A DNA stretch of 64,000 bases from Pantoea sp050157905. Lineage in GTDB: Bacteria > Pseudomonadota > Gammaproteobacteria > Enterobacterales > Enterobacteriaceae. Position 1 is the first letter of the stretch. Each line of letters begins with the position of its first letter. The notes beneath the pieces are model-generated. The model was not told the DNA's origin. It worked only from the letters and a program-made list of their open reading frames with translations, and made no database searches. Both the position numbers and the translations under genes were made by a program. This document shows, one piece after another, positions 36,127 to 44,633 of the stretch. The stretch spans positions 1,116,001 through 1,180,000 of the forward strand of contig NZ_JBKIWZ010000001.1 of assembly GCF_050157905.1 (NCBI RefSeq), in the 5' to 3' direction.

Positions 36127-37395
36127 ATGTTCGCGCTGGTCGATGTGAACTGCTTCTATGCATCATGCGAAACCGTTTTCCGGCCCGATCTGAAAGGTAA
36201 ACCGGTTGTGGTGCTGTCGAACAATGACGGCTGTGTGATTGCGCGCAGCGCCGAGGCAAAGAAAGCTGGCATTAAAATGGGTGCACCCTATTTTAAAATG
36301 CGCGAAGAGCTGACGCGTCACGCGGTACAGGTCTTCAGCTCAAATTACGCGCTCTATGCCGACATGAGCCATCGGGTGATGACCATCCTCGAAGAGATGG
36401 CCCCCTCGGTAGAAATCTACTCGATCGACGAGGCGTTTATGGATCTCACCGGCGTGCAGAACTGCACAGCGCTGGAGACCTTTGGCCGACAGGTCAAAGA
36501 ACGGATCCGCAAAGAGACCCATCTGACCGTCGGCGTCGGCATTGCACAGACCAAAACGCTGGCAAAACTGGCGAATTTTGCGGCCAAAAAGTGGAGTAAA
36601 ACCGGCGGCATTGTCGATTTATCGGACCCCGAACGACAGAAAAAGCTGCTGGCACTGGTCGATGTGGCTGACGTCTGGGGCGTGGGGCACCGAATCGGCA
36701 AACGACTCAACGCCATGGGCGTCATGACGGCGAAAGATCTGGCCGATCAAAGCACCGAATCCATTCGCAAACAGTTCAGCGTGGTGATGGAGCGCACCGT
36801 CAGAGAACTGCGTGGCGAATCCTGCCTGGAACTGGAATCAGTGACACCGGATAAGCAGCAAATCATGTGTTCACGTTCGTTTGGCAGCCGCATCTCCGAT
36901 TATGACCAGATGCGCGAAGCCGTCTGTGCCTATGCGGAGCGCGCGGCAGAGAAACTGCGTCGCGAGAACCAGTATTGTCGTCAGATAGGGGTATTTCTGC
37001 GCACCAGCCCGCACGCGACTGACGAACCCTTTTATGGCAATCAGTCTATAGAGAAGCTGCTGATCCCGACGCAGGACACCCGCGACATCATCAACGTTGC
37101 ACTAGCGTGTCTGGATAACATCTGGATTAAGGGATATCGCTATATCAAGGCGGGCATTGTGCTGGGGGATTTTTTCAGTCAGGGCGTGGCCCAGCTTGAT
37201 CTGTTTGATGAGCATCAGCCACGCCGCAACAGCCAGGAGCTGATGCAGCTGATGGATAAAATTAACAAAACTGGCAGCGGAAAACTCTGGTTTGCCGGGC
37301 AGGGGATCAATAAGGCCTGGGCAATGAAGCGTGAGATGCTGTCACCTGCTTACACTACACGGGTAGCGGATTTGCCGGTAGTTGCGGTTAAGTAG
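36127..37395 (+). CDS. umuC: DNA polymerase V catalytic subunit UmuC
   Basis: Y-family translesion DNA polymerase. 422 residues (E. coli 422). Catalytic acidic residues are in MFALVDVNCFYASCE and EIYSIDEAFMDL (about 98-109); the DNA-binding helix region is VADVWGVGHRIGKRLNAMG, and the beta-clamp motif QLDLF is near residue 357. The last 52 codons and the bases after the stop recur in decayed form at 43858-44057, so this gene end marks one side of an island. Confidence 0.95.
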   Translation: MFALVDVNCFYASCETVFRPDLKGKPVVVLSNNDGCVIARSAEAKKAGIKMGAPYFKMREELTRHAVQVFSSNYALYADMSHRVMTILEEMAPSVEIYSIDEAFMDLTGVQNCTALETFGRQVKERIRKETHLTVGVGIAQTKTLAKLANFAAKKWSKTGGIVDLSDPERQKKLLALVDVADVWGVGHRIGKRLNAMGVMTAKDLADQSTESIRKQFSVVMERTVRELRGESCLELESVTPDKQQIMCSRSFGSRISDYDQMREAVCAYAERAAEKLRRENQYCRQIGVFLRTSPHATDEPFYGNQSIEKLLIPTQDTRDIINVALACLDNIWIKGYRYIKAGIVLGDFFSQGVAQLDLFDEHQPRRNSQELMQLMDKINKTGSGKLWFAGQGINKAWAMKREMLSPAYTTRVADLPVVAVK

Positions 37396-37440
37396 GCCGG
37401 GTCATTTTCCCCGGCTACTGAAACCGCGAGGTCTGCTAAA
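37240..37440 (+). repeat. Direct repeat, left copy (3' end of umuC)
   Basis: Intact copy of a repeat whose decayed partner is at 43858-44057. The first 65 bases differ from the partner at three positions; later parts are looser, and similarity continues past the stop to GCTAAA at 37435-37440. The two copies flank lysR, the AT-rich cassette and the MFS gene. Confidence 0.8.
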
Positions 37441-38320
37441 TTTCTCTTGCCCGGGTTTCTTCCGCAAAGCACTGCTCCAGCGCCGTAATCACGGCCCTGA
37501 TCCGTGCAACTTTTTGTAGATCCGGATGGAGCACCAGCCAGATATCCACCGGGTCACGTTTTTCGGGAAATACCGGGATTAATTGCGGATCGCAGTCAGC
37601 TAAAAATGTCGAGAGCAGGCCGATGCCAATCCCGCGTTTAATTGCGGACTGCATCAGCAGTTGTGTATTACATTCCAGCACGACTTGCTGGCTGTTTACT
37701 GCAAAGCCACACAGGTTTTGTCGATGACGTGGCACCATGTCTGCCGGAAACATAACCAGTTGATGACCCGTTAATCCGCTTTCTTGCTGCGGTTCTCCGA
37801 GCCGATCAAAATAGCGCTGGCTGGCATAAAGCCCCATAGTAATGGTCGCCAGGCGTTTAACGATTAACTCTTCAGAATCAGGTCGGGCACCACGAATAGC
37901 GATATCCGCACTGCGGTACGAGATATCGGAGAAACCTATTCCGGTCAATAAGGTTACGGTGATGTCCGGGTATTGTTCACGCAGACGCTGAATGGCAGGT
38001 ATGACAAACATGGTGGCGAGTGTGTCTGTGCTGGCGATGCGCACGTTACCCGCAGGGATGCTATCGCTGCAGGCGGCTTTACGGCTCATCGCCTGCATGG
38101 CACTTTCCATCGCACTGGCTTCTGCCATCACCTGCTCGCCAAACTCGCTCAGCGTGAAAGCGCGAGGCGTACGTATAAATAACCGGGAACTGAGCGCGCT
38201 TTCGAACGCTGCGATACGGCGTCCGACTGTTGCCTGATCGACGTTTAACGATTTTGAGGCACCCCGCAACGTTTTTTGTCTCGCTAATGCGAGGAAAAAA
38301 CGAACATCATCCCAGTTCAT
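37436..38320 (-). CDS. LysR-family transcriptional regulator
   Basis: 294 residues. N-terminal winged HTH: MNWDDVRFFLALARQKTLRG, LNVDQATVGRRIAAFESALS and FTLSEFGEQVM. The effector domain (about 90-290) includes VRIASTDTLATMFVIPAIQR. It faces away from the thiamine-diphosphate enzyme and the MFS gene. LysR genes often control the divergent neighbour; before the AT-rich unit arrived that neighbour could have been the MFS transporter at 42459. Its stop codon lies at the edge of the umuC-derived repeat. Confidence 0.9.
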   Translation of the reverse strand: MNWDDVRFFLALARQKTLRGASKSLNVDQATVGRRIAAFESALSSRLFIRTPRAFTLSEFGEQVMAEASAMESAMQAMSRKAACSDSIPAGNVRIASTDTLATMFVIPAIQRLREQYPDITVTLLTGIGFSDISYRSADIAIRGARPDSEELIVKRLATITMGLYASQRYFDRLGEPQQESGLTGHQLVMFPADMVPRHRQNLCGFAVNSQQVVLECNTQLLMQSAIKRGIGIGLLSTFLADCDPQLIPVFPEKRDPVDIWLVLHPDLQKVARIRAVITALEQCFAEETRAREI

Positions 38321-38601
38321 CTACTGCTCCATGTTATTTATAACTAAACGCACATCTTCAGATTGATCAAAAAAGCATCAGAAATCATAAGTCATATCAT
38401 AAAAAGCACTATGAAATTATAAGTATTTTTGCATTATTGTGAAGCATTAATGCAACTTTAAAAATTTCAAATTGTGACTATGATGGGCCGTTTTTTGGAT
38501 ATAGGTGCGATGCGTTTTGTTATGTGAAGCCTCCCATATAACGCACATTTTTTCCTCATTAATGCTGATTGTCTTTATTTTTATTCTAATGGATTTAGAA
38601 A

Positions 38602-40446
38602 ATGAAATTATTTGAAGATGATTTTTTTAACACTACCTGCCCGACGTTTAATTCAGATAAAGTTGTTGAAAGAAAAAATAGCCGAACAGATGTTGCTTTG
38701 AATTGTGCTGAGGTCCTTATTGCTGAAATACAGAATAAGCAAATTAGTCACATTTTTTTAGTGCCTGGTAAGTTGATTTATCCAATTGTTAAGGCGCTGG
38801 AAAAAACATCGATTGTCGGGATTATGGGGGCACATGAAACTGCCTGCGGGTTTATGGCTGACGGTTATGCCCGAGGTAGCCGAAGATTTGGTGTTTGTTT
38901 AGGTATCTCAGGGCCTGGTACAATGAATTTCTTACCGGCGATGGCAGCGGCTCGGGCTGACAGAATACCTGTGCTCTATATTACTGGCGGCGTAGCGACT
39001 TATCACGAAGCACAGGGCGCCTTTCAGGATGGTAGTAATGGCGGACTTGATGAGTTATCTGTTGTGAAACCTTTAGTTAACAGTGCTATTGAAATAAAGA
39101 CGCCTTGTGTTTTTAATCATGAAATGCGACGAACCTTCGACCAGCTTAATGTTCAGAGGAAAGGTTGCGCCTATTTAAATATACCCGTAAACATTCAAAA
39201 AGAACCTCAACAAGATCATTCAGTAAAGATAAAAAGTATTCGGCATGGATTTGCTATTGATACTTGCGCGTTGGATGTGCTTATTCACGATTATCTTTGC
39301 CGCGACTTTAATGTCGCCATACTGGCAGGTAGTGGTGTTAACAATTGCCATGATGCGACCTTACTAAAAAACGTAGCCGAAAAATTTTCCATTCCGGTAG
39401 CGACTACACTTTCAGGTAAAGGGGCTTTTCCTGAAAAACATCCTTTAGCCCTTGGTCTGTATGGTTTCGCTGGACATACACGCGCGATAAAAACTATCAA
39501 CGATCCTGCTGTAGATGTTTTAATTGTTTTAGGCAGTGATTTAACACAGCGAGATAGCCTTAACTGGTGCCCTGAACTGCACGGTAATAAAACGTTAATA
39601 TTTATTGATGATGATTTCCAAAAAAACTGCTCACATTATCAACCTGATATTCATATATTCTCTAATCTTAGCAAAACCCTGGATTACCTTGTCAGTAGCA
39701 GGATAGGGAGAAACACGCTTTTGTTAGCGGCTAAACAGAAGCGTTCGCGCTGGATATCTGATGTTCGTAAATTATCATTAACGGTTTCTAAAACCTCGCT
39801 GTTTACCAAACAGGACGAAGAAGATAAACACTTATTTGCTGGTGATGTCGTCCACTATTTACGCAATCTTATGCCTGAAGATACTAATGTTGTTGTTGAT
39901 TCAGGTGCACATAGAATCTTTATGGCCCACTACTGGTCCGCTACCGGCATTGGTGACTATCATACTTCCAGCGAGCTTGCCCCCATGGGTTGGGCTATCT
40001 GCGCGGGTATCGGTATTAAACTTGCCCAGCCAGAGCGGCCTTGTATGGTGGTGACTGGTGATGGCTGCATGCTGATGCACGGTATAGAAATTCAGACGGC
40101 TGCACGTTACGGCATTAAAACGCTGTTTGTGGTGATAAACAACCAGGCCCACGGCGCTATGCACATTGATACATTGCATCAACGCGGTATTTCTGCGGAC
40201 TTTACCCGGCTTCCCACTCATGACTGGGTCGGCTTTGCGACAAGCCTGGGTGTTACAGCCACTTGCGTTAAACACCTGGCAGAATTAAGCACAGCCGTAA
40301 ACGCAGCGAAGGAACATCCCGGACCTTTCCTGATCGAAATTGTTGTCGGTAATCATAGCACGCCGAATCGTTACTACTCACAAAGCGTAACGGCTTATGA
40401 AGCACGAATCGCGGCGCAGGCGGTTTCTGCGTTACCGCAGGAATAA
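38602..40446 (+). CDS. Thiamine-diphosphate-dependent enzyme, acetolactate synthase-like
   Basis: 614 residues with the three-domain layout of the ALS/POX family. Pyr domain about 30-205 with the catalytic Glu79 in MGAHETACGFMADGYARGSR; central domain about 215-370; PP domain about 400-600 with the cofactor motif GDG (486-488), 24 residues, then NN (513-514). A 30-residue extension precedes the first domain. ALS, sulfoacetaldehyde and benzaldehyde-lyase-type enzymes all share these features, so the reaction cannot be named, and no ilvN-like subunit follows. First gene of an AT-rich operon, 18 bp before the cupin gene. Confidence 0.85.
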   Translation: MKLFEDDFFNTTCPTFNSDKVVERKNSRTDVALNCAEVLIAEIQNKQISHIFLVPGKLIYPIVKALEKTSIVGIMGAHETACGFMADGYARGSRRFGVCLGISGPGTMNFLPAMAAARADRIPVLYITGGVATYHEAQGAFQDGSNGGLDELSVVKPLVNSAIEIKTPCVFNHEMRRTFDQLNVQRKGCAYLNIPVNIQKEPQQDHSVKIKSIRHGFAIDTCALDVLIHDYLCRDFNVAILAGSGVNNCHDATLLKNVAEKFSIPVATTLSGKGAFPEKHPLALGLYGFAGHTRAIKTINDPAVDVLIVLGSDLTQRDSLNWCPELHGNKTLIFIDDDFQKNCSHYQPDIHIFSNLSKTLDYLVSSRIGRNTLLLAAKQKRSRWISDVRKLSLTVSKTSLFTKQDEEDKHLFAGDVVHYLRNLMPEDTNVVVDSGAHRIFMAHYWSATGIGDYHTSSELAPMGWAICAGIGIKLAQPERPCMVVTGDGCMLMHGIEIQTAARYGIKTLFVVINNQAHGAMHIDTLHQRGISADFTRLPTHDWVGFATSLGVTATCVKHLAELSTAVNAAKEHPGPFLIEIVVGNHSTPNRYYSQSVTAYEARIAAQAVSALPQE

Positions 40447-40464
40447 AATAGTTGGGGAATCATT

Positions 40465-40902
40465 ATGTTTAATTTCCGAAGTTCAATAATTACACTTGCC
40501 GCCATACTCAGTATCAATATAGCAATAGCGAAAGAGGGCGTTGAAAAAAACATACTATTGAAAACCGAGCGATCATGGAATGGTGATGTCTATCATGCTT
40601 ACCCTGGCGGTACGCCTGAAATCACCGTTTTGAAAGTGGAAGTTGCTCCTGAACATGTTCTTCCATGGCACTACCATGCGTGTATAAGTACAGTCTATAT
40701 GACGCATGGGAATGTAACACTCACTATGAAGAACTCAGGAAAAAAAATGACCTTCTCTGAAGGCGAGACTTTTAGTGACACGGTGAACTCAGTTCATGAG
40801 GGGGTTTCTGGCCGTGAGGGAGCAGGCATGTTGGTCTTTTTTGCATGTTCAAAAAATACACTGCTTACAACTCAAATTGCAAACGATAAAAATCCTGATT
40901 AA
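40465..40902 (+). CDS. Exported cupin-domain protein
   Basis: 145 residues. The N-terminus (RSSIITLAAILSINIAIAKE) is a likely Sec signal with cleavage near residue 22. The mature part is one cupin barrel: LPWHYHACISTVYMTHGNVT gives the His-x-His metal motif, and SVHEG supplies a later histidine. Small cupins can be isomerases, oxygenases or binding proteins; a periplasmic one beside a transporter may act on the exported product. Second gene of the AT-rich operon. Confidence 0.78.
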   Translation: MFNFRSSIITLAAILSINIAIAKEGVEKNILLKTERSWNGDVYHAYPGGTPEITVLKVEVAPEHVLPWHYHACISTVYMTHGNVTLTMKNSGKKMTFSEGETFSDTVNSVHEGVSGREGAGMLVFFACSKNTLLTTQIANDKNPD

Positions 40903-40921
40903 CTGGAGATGCAGTACGCTT

Positions 40922-41806
40922 ATGGCTATTTTATGGATGCTGCTAGCCTGTGTTTTCTTTTCATTAATGAACGCAGAAATCAAGGTGCTGTCAACAGAAG
41001 TGAGTTTTTTTGAGATAATTTTTTTTCGCTGTTTTATTAGTGTGCTTATCATAGCTGCAATAATGTCTTTTAAAGGCATCTCTTTTAAGCCTGGTGAGCC
41101 ACTATTGCATTTTAAACGTGCATCATTGGGTAATGGAGCAATGTATTGTGGTTTCTATTCTCTTATGCACCTGCCTGTGGCAATGGCCACGACATTAAGT
41201 TATACCAACCCCATGTTTCAAGGGTTAATTATGATATTAATCCAAAAGGGAAATGCATCCCGCCGCATATTGATGTCAATTTTACTTGGTTTTTTAGGGG
41301 TAGTGATTTTATTGCACCCTGACATTCCTGTCAGTAGCCATATTTTTATCATGGCTGGGCTTTTTTCGGGACTGCTTACTGCTCTTGCCTATTATAATGT
41401 CAGTAAATTGACCCGATGTGGGGAACCAATCCTGAGAGTTGTATTCTGGTTTTCATTGCCAGGTGCGGTTATAGGGTTCGGTGTATGTCTGGTTTCTGGT
41501 ATCACTTTTCCGACGGCAAATCAACTTATTGCTCTCATCGCAGTTGGTGGATTTGGTACTATTGGGCAATTAGCCATGACGCGAGCATATAGTATTGGAG
41601 AAACAACCACGGTGAGTGTTATTTCCTATAGTACAATTATTTTCACGGCATTTATTGGTTATTATTTTTTTGGCGAAAAAATATCAATAATCGCTGCAGG
41701 AGGCATGCTATGTATAGCACTGTCCGGTATCCTTGTGTCAATAAAGAAACATCCATCGCCAGGGGGTAAAATTCCAATTGAAGATGCAAATATGCAACAA
41801 TCTTAA
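40922..41806 (+). CDS. EamA/DMT-family transporter
   Basis: 294 residues with about ten membrane helices in two EamA halves. TM1 starts at once (MAILWMLLACVFFSLMNAEI); half one has the typical YCGFYSLMHLPVAMATTLSY segment, half two MTRAYSIGETTTVSVISYST and YYFFGEKIS. DMT proteins usually export small metabolites. GGAG lies 13 bp before the ATG, rather far, so the start is slightly uncertain; the reading frame is open upstream into the cupin gene. Third in the operon; its end overlaps the next gene. Confidence 0.85.
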   Translation: MAILWMLLACVFFSLMNAEIKVLSTEVSFFEIIFFRCFISVLIIAAIMSFKGISFKPGEPLLHFKRASLGNGAMYCGFYSLMHLPVAMATTLSYTNPMFQGLIMILIQKGNASRRILMSILLGFLGVVILLHPDIPVSSHIFIMAGLFSGLLTALAYYNVSKLTRCGEPILRVVFWFSLPGAVIGFGVCLVSGITFPTANQLIALIAVGGFGTIGQLAMTRAYSIGETTTVSVISYSTIIFTAFIGYYFFGEKISIIAAGGMLCIALSGILVSIKKHPSPGGKIPIEDANMQQS

Positions 41807-42305
41807 AGCCATTATTTTTTTCACTCTTTTGAGTGGAGTAACGTCTACGCTAAGTATGGATGTCGTAAATAAGCTTACCTCCATCATCAATGTTACTCCC
41901 CCATTAAATATTAATTTTATTGGTAATTTGTTATCGCAATGGTTGCAAGGGAATTTTGTTTTTTCTCATCCTGGTGAAGTTACAGTCAGCAAATATGGAT
42001 TGCTGGCAGGCTATTTATTTCATTATTTTGCAGGCGTTGCATTGGCTTTTCCTTATTGCTGGCTATTCCTGAAGGTGAGGTTTTTTACTCACCTATCGAT
42101 CCCGAAAAGTGCTCTTTATGGGCTGATATGTTCATCGATTACACTACTGGTTATCTATCCTTCGGTCGGGTTGGGGTTATGCGGGTTGAAAAACGGGAGT
42201 TATGAATTATTAACAGCAGCTCTGATTAATCATTTTGTTTATGGCCTGGCCTTATTGGCGAGTTGTAACGTTATAAACCGTATCCAGGGTAACACGACAC
42301 ATTGA
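41784..42305 (+). CDS. DUF2938-like membrane protein
   Basis: About 173 residues, four predicted membrane helices. TLSMDVVNKL near the start, then YLFHYFAGVALAFPYCWLF, the YPSVGLGLCGLKNG loop and ALINHFVYGLALL follow the pattern of DUF2938 membrane proteins (one conserved His in helix 2, another in the last helix). Function unknown. It overlaps the transporter gene by 23 bp; a TTG at 41778 is another possible start. Last gene of the AT-rich operon. Confidence 0.65.
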   Translation: MQICNNLKAIIFFTLLSGVTSTLSMDVVNKLTSIINVTPPLNINFIGNLLSQWLQGNFVFSHPGEVTVSKYGLLAGYLFHYFAGVALAFPYCWLFLKVRFFTHLSIPKSALYGLICSSITLLVIYPSVGLGLCGLKNGSYELLTAALINHFVYGLALLASCNVINRIQGNTTH

Positions 42306-42458
42306 GTACGGATTATCAAGCTGCATAAATGAATGCCTGTGATGCAATCTTGCCTCTGCTATGGGGAGCAAGCAGGCTTTATCATGAATGTGTTTGCTGC
42401 TCTGTGAAATCAGCATTAGCTGCACAGGGTTGATTTATCTACAGTTCGGGAAATAAAA

Positions 42459-43709
42459 ATGTCAGAAGTGTTAACTATCGATAGTCGTCCGACAGACAAA
42501 AATAATTCTGCTTCCAAAAAGAGCGTTTTATTCTTTCTTGCACTGGCGCTGGTTGCTGCTTTATTGAATAGCAGTGCACCAACGCCGCTTTATCCCCTCT
42601 ATCAACAGCAGCTAGGTTTAACCGCCGTCAGCCTGACAATGATTTATGGCGCGTATGCGGCCGGTGTCTTGATTGCGTTATTCAGCGTAGGAAATCTTGC
42701 AGGGAAAGTTGCCGACCTGCGCAGCCTGATGATGCCTGCGCTACTGGCCGTCTTCGCGGGAGCCTTGCTGTTTTCACTCGCCGATTCATTTGCCTGTCTG
42801 TTTATGGCACGCCTGCTGGCGGGCGTAGGAACCGGGGCATTAACCGGTGCAGCGAATATTGCCCTTTTGCGTTTTGGCCCTAAAGATGGCGGTAAAGCTG
42901 CGGCTCTGCTCGCCACGCTTTCTTTCACCACCGGTCTGGCTCTGGGGCCCGTTTTTAGCGGCGTGGCGATTCAGACCAATTTCCACAGCCAGACGTTGCC
43001 GTTTCTGCTGATTATGATCACGGCTGCAATTGCCCTTATCGGATTACGTTTTAGCTGGCCAGCGCATCATCATGATCAAGCCAGGGTTGCGCCATCCTCA
43101 TCTGTTCTTTCAGCGGATACGACACTTAAAGCCGGACTGAAAGCGACTGGCATACGTTTTTTCCTGTGTGCTGGCGCTCTGTTTATGAGTTGGGCGTTTG
43201 CCGCCAGTATTTTGTCCATTGGACCGGCGGTATCGGAGCATCTGCTCGGCATTCATAGTCAGGGCGTTTATGGCTACGTGATTGCGGTGTACTTAATGGT
43301 GGCCGGTATCAGTCAGATTTTGAGCCGCCGGATTAGCGCTCGCACGTCTCTCGCTGCCGGCTGTTTTACTCAGGCCATTTCGATTGTGTTTTTTACCTGG
43401 GCTATCAGCACCCACTCTTTAGTATGGGCATGCACAGGACTGCTTGTGGCTGGATATTCCTACGGCGCCATCTTTGTGGGAAGTGCGACCCTGCTTAATA
43501 TGATCTCTCCTGCAGCCAGTCACGCAAAACTGATTTCATTGTTCTATGTCATTGCCTATATCGCTAACTGGGTGCCCGTGCTGTTAGGTGCGGTGGTGGA
43601 TCATGCCAGCCTGAATCTGGCTATTGATTTGCTGTTCAGCGTCGGTGGGGTTATCTGTCTGCTGCTGAGCATCGCGGTGTTTTGGGCAAAGATGGAAAAA
43701 CGCGCCTGA
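42459..43709 (+). CDS. MFS transporter
   Basis: 416 residues with about 12 membrane helices. SSAPTPLYPLYQQQLGLTAV (TM1 end), a degenerate TM2-TM3 loop (GNLAGKVADLRSLMM), and RLLAGVGTGALTGAANIALL in TM4 place it in the drug/sugar-type MFS. Substrate unknown. Base composition is closer to the core genome than the preceding four genes. About 150 bp separate it from them. It is followed by the decayed umuC 3' end. Confidence 0.88.
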   Translation: MSEVLTIDSRPTDKNNSASKKSVLFFLALALVAALLNSSAPTPLYPLYQQQLGLTAVSLTMIYGAYAAGVLIALFSVGNLAGKVADLRSLMMPALLAVFAGALLFSLADSFACLFMARLLAGVGTGALTGAANIALLRFGPKDGGKAAALLATLSFTTGLALGPVFSGVAIQTNFHSQTLPFLLIMITAAIALIGLRFSWPAHHHDQARVAPSSSVLSADTTLKAGLKATGIRFFLCAGALFMSWAFAASILSIGPAVSEHLLGIHSQGVYGYVIAVYLMVAGISQILSRRISARTSLAAGCFTQAISIVFFTWAISTHSLVWACTGLLVAGYSYGAIFVGSATLLNMISPAASHAKLISLFYVIAYIANWVPVLLGAVVDHASLNLAIDLLFSVGGVICLLLSIAVFWAKMEKRA

Positions 43710-43789
43710 TTTTCAGAATCAGATCGTGCCTGATTTTTGCCAGGCCGATCTGAGAACCGGCCAATGCACGCTTAAAACCACGCCATCTG

Positions 43790-44057
43790 ACTGCCTGTTT
43801 CGATCAGCAAAGCCATGCTGGCAGCGTTTTGATATTGAGGAATGCATCGCTCATCGTCTGATGCAGCTGATGGATAAAATTAACGAAACCGGCAGCGGAA
43901 AACGCTGGTTTGCCGGGCAGGGGGATCAATAAGGCCTGGCGAGGAAGCACGAGATGCTGTCACCTTGTGCCACACGGATAGCGGATATGCCGGTGGCGGC
44001 AGTTAGGCCGGTGCGTGTCCGGCCTCCTCTGTTGCTGACGTAGCCATGTCCGCTAAA
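43790..44057 (+). pseudogene. Decayed umuC 3' end (right copy of direct repeat)
   Basis: At 43858-43920 the reading LMQLMDKINETGSGKRWFAG almost repeats the UmuC tail (LMQLMDKINKTGSGKLWFAG). An extra G after CAGGGG and further changes then break the frame. Similarity continues past the former stop (TAGGCCGG and CCGGCC hairpin, then GCTAAA at 44052-44057). Weaker similarity to the clamp-motif region reaches back to about 43790. It has no promoter or start and is a remnant. Confidence 0.82.
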
Positions 44058-44160
44058 AGCTTTTTTTATCACGCGCGGAATAGCGCCAGAGGTTATGCTT
44101 CTCCTGGTCCGATGAGTGGTTTTTCATCGGGTTGTTAAGGTTCATAACCAGGCAGATATA

Positions 44161-44436
44161 ATGAATTTCACGCAATTTGAAGCCAGAATAAAGCAATGGC
44201 CCACTATCTCTTTTACTACGATCATCCTGTCCCGCCATCACAATGACCATGAGATCTACGCGATTGACGATAGCAGTACGGTAAAAACCCGGCTTTTTTT
44301 ATGCCAGGCGGAGGATGAAAATCATGCCAGCCTGTTAATTAAGCAGTTCACCTTCTGGCTGATGAAATTCAATGCCGCTCAGCGCGCCCTGCAAGAGGAC
44401 AAAGCGTGCGTAAAGATATCGTTATTATCTGAATAA
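44161..44436 (+). CDS. Hypothetical small protein
   Basis: 91 residues starting MNFTQFEARIKQWPTISFTT. It looks like a small alpha/beta protein: an aromatic-rich start, a strand (KTRLFLCQ), then a helix (HASLLIKQFTFWLMKF). No family recognised. It directly follows the umuC remnant, so it may be the original gene downstream of an ancestral umuDC. Confidence 0.5.
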   Translation: MNFTQFEARIKQWPTISFTTIILSRHHNDHEIYAIDDSSTVKTRLFLCQAEDENHASLLIKQFTFWLMKFNAAQRALQEDKACVKISLLSE

Positions 44437-44633
44437 GCAGTGTCTGGCCTTCGCCTCTGATGGTGCCGGGCGTCGCTCAGCACCGGCTGACAGGGGTCTT
44501 GCAGGCAGTGCGGCCTGTGGCGCGTCGGCGGCAGATGACGTGCTGTCGCGCTGACCATCTATACTTGTTGCCCATGCCTGAGATAGAATCGCTGTCGATT
44601 TTGACAGGAATGCACGATCTCAGACCGGTAACG

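Noticed and set aside
34478..38464. Shared 15-mer AATGCAACTTTAAAA upstream of small genes and of the ThDP cassette
   Set aside because: Two copies of a short AT-rich word about 4 kb apart can occur by chance, and flanking bases do not match.
38602..40446. Calling the ThDP enzyme IlvB/IlvG
   Set aside because: Family motifs are shared by many enzymes, and no small subunit or other branched-chain genes are nearby; only a general name is justified.
35705..44057. A prophage around umuDC
   Set aside because: No integrase, capsid, tail or lysis genes; umuDC with a LexA box can be chromosomal. The repeat supports an island but not a phage.
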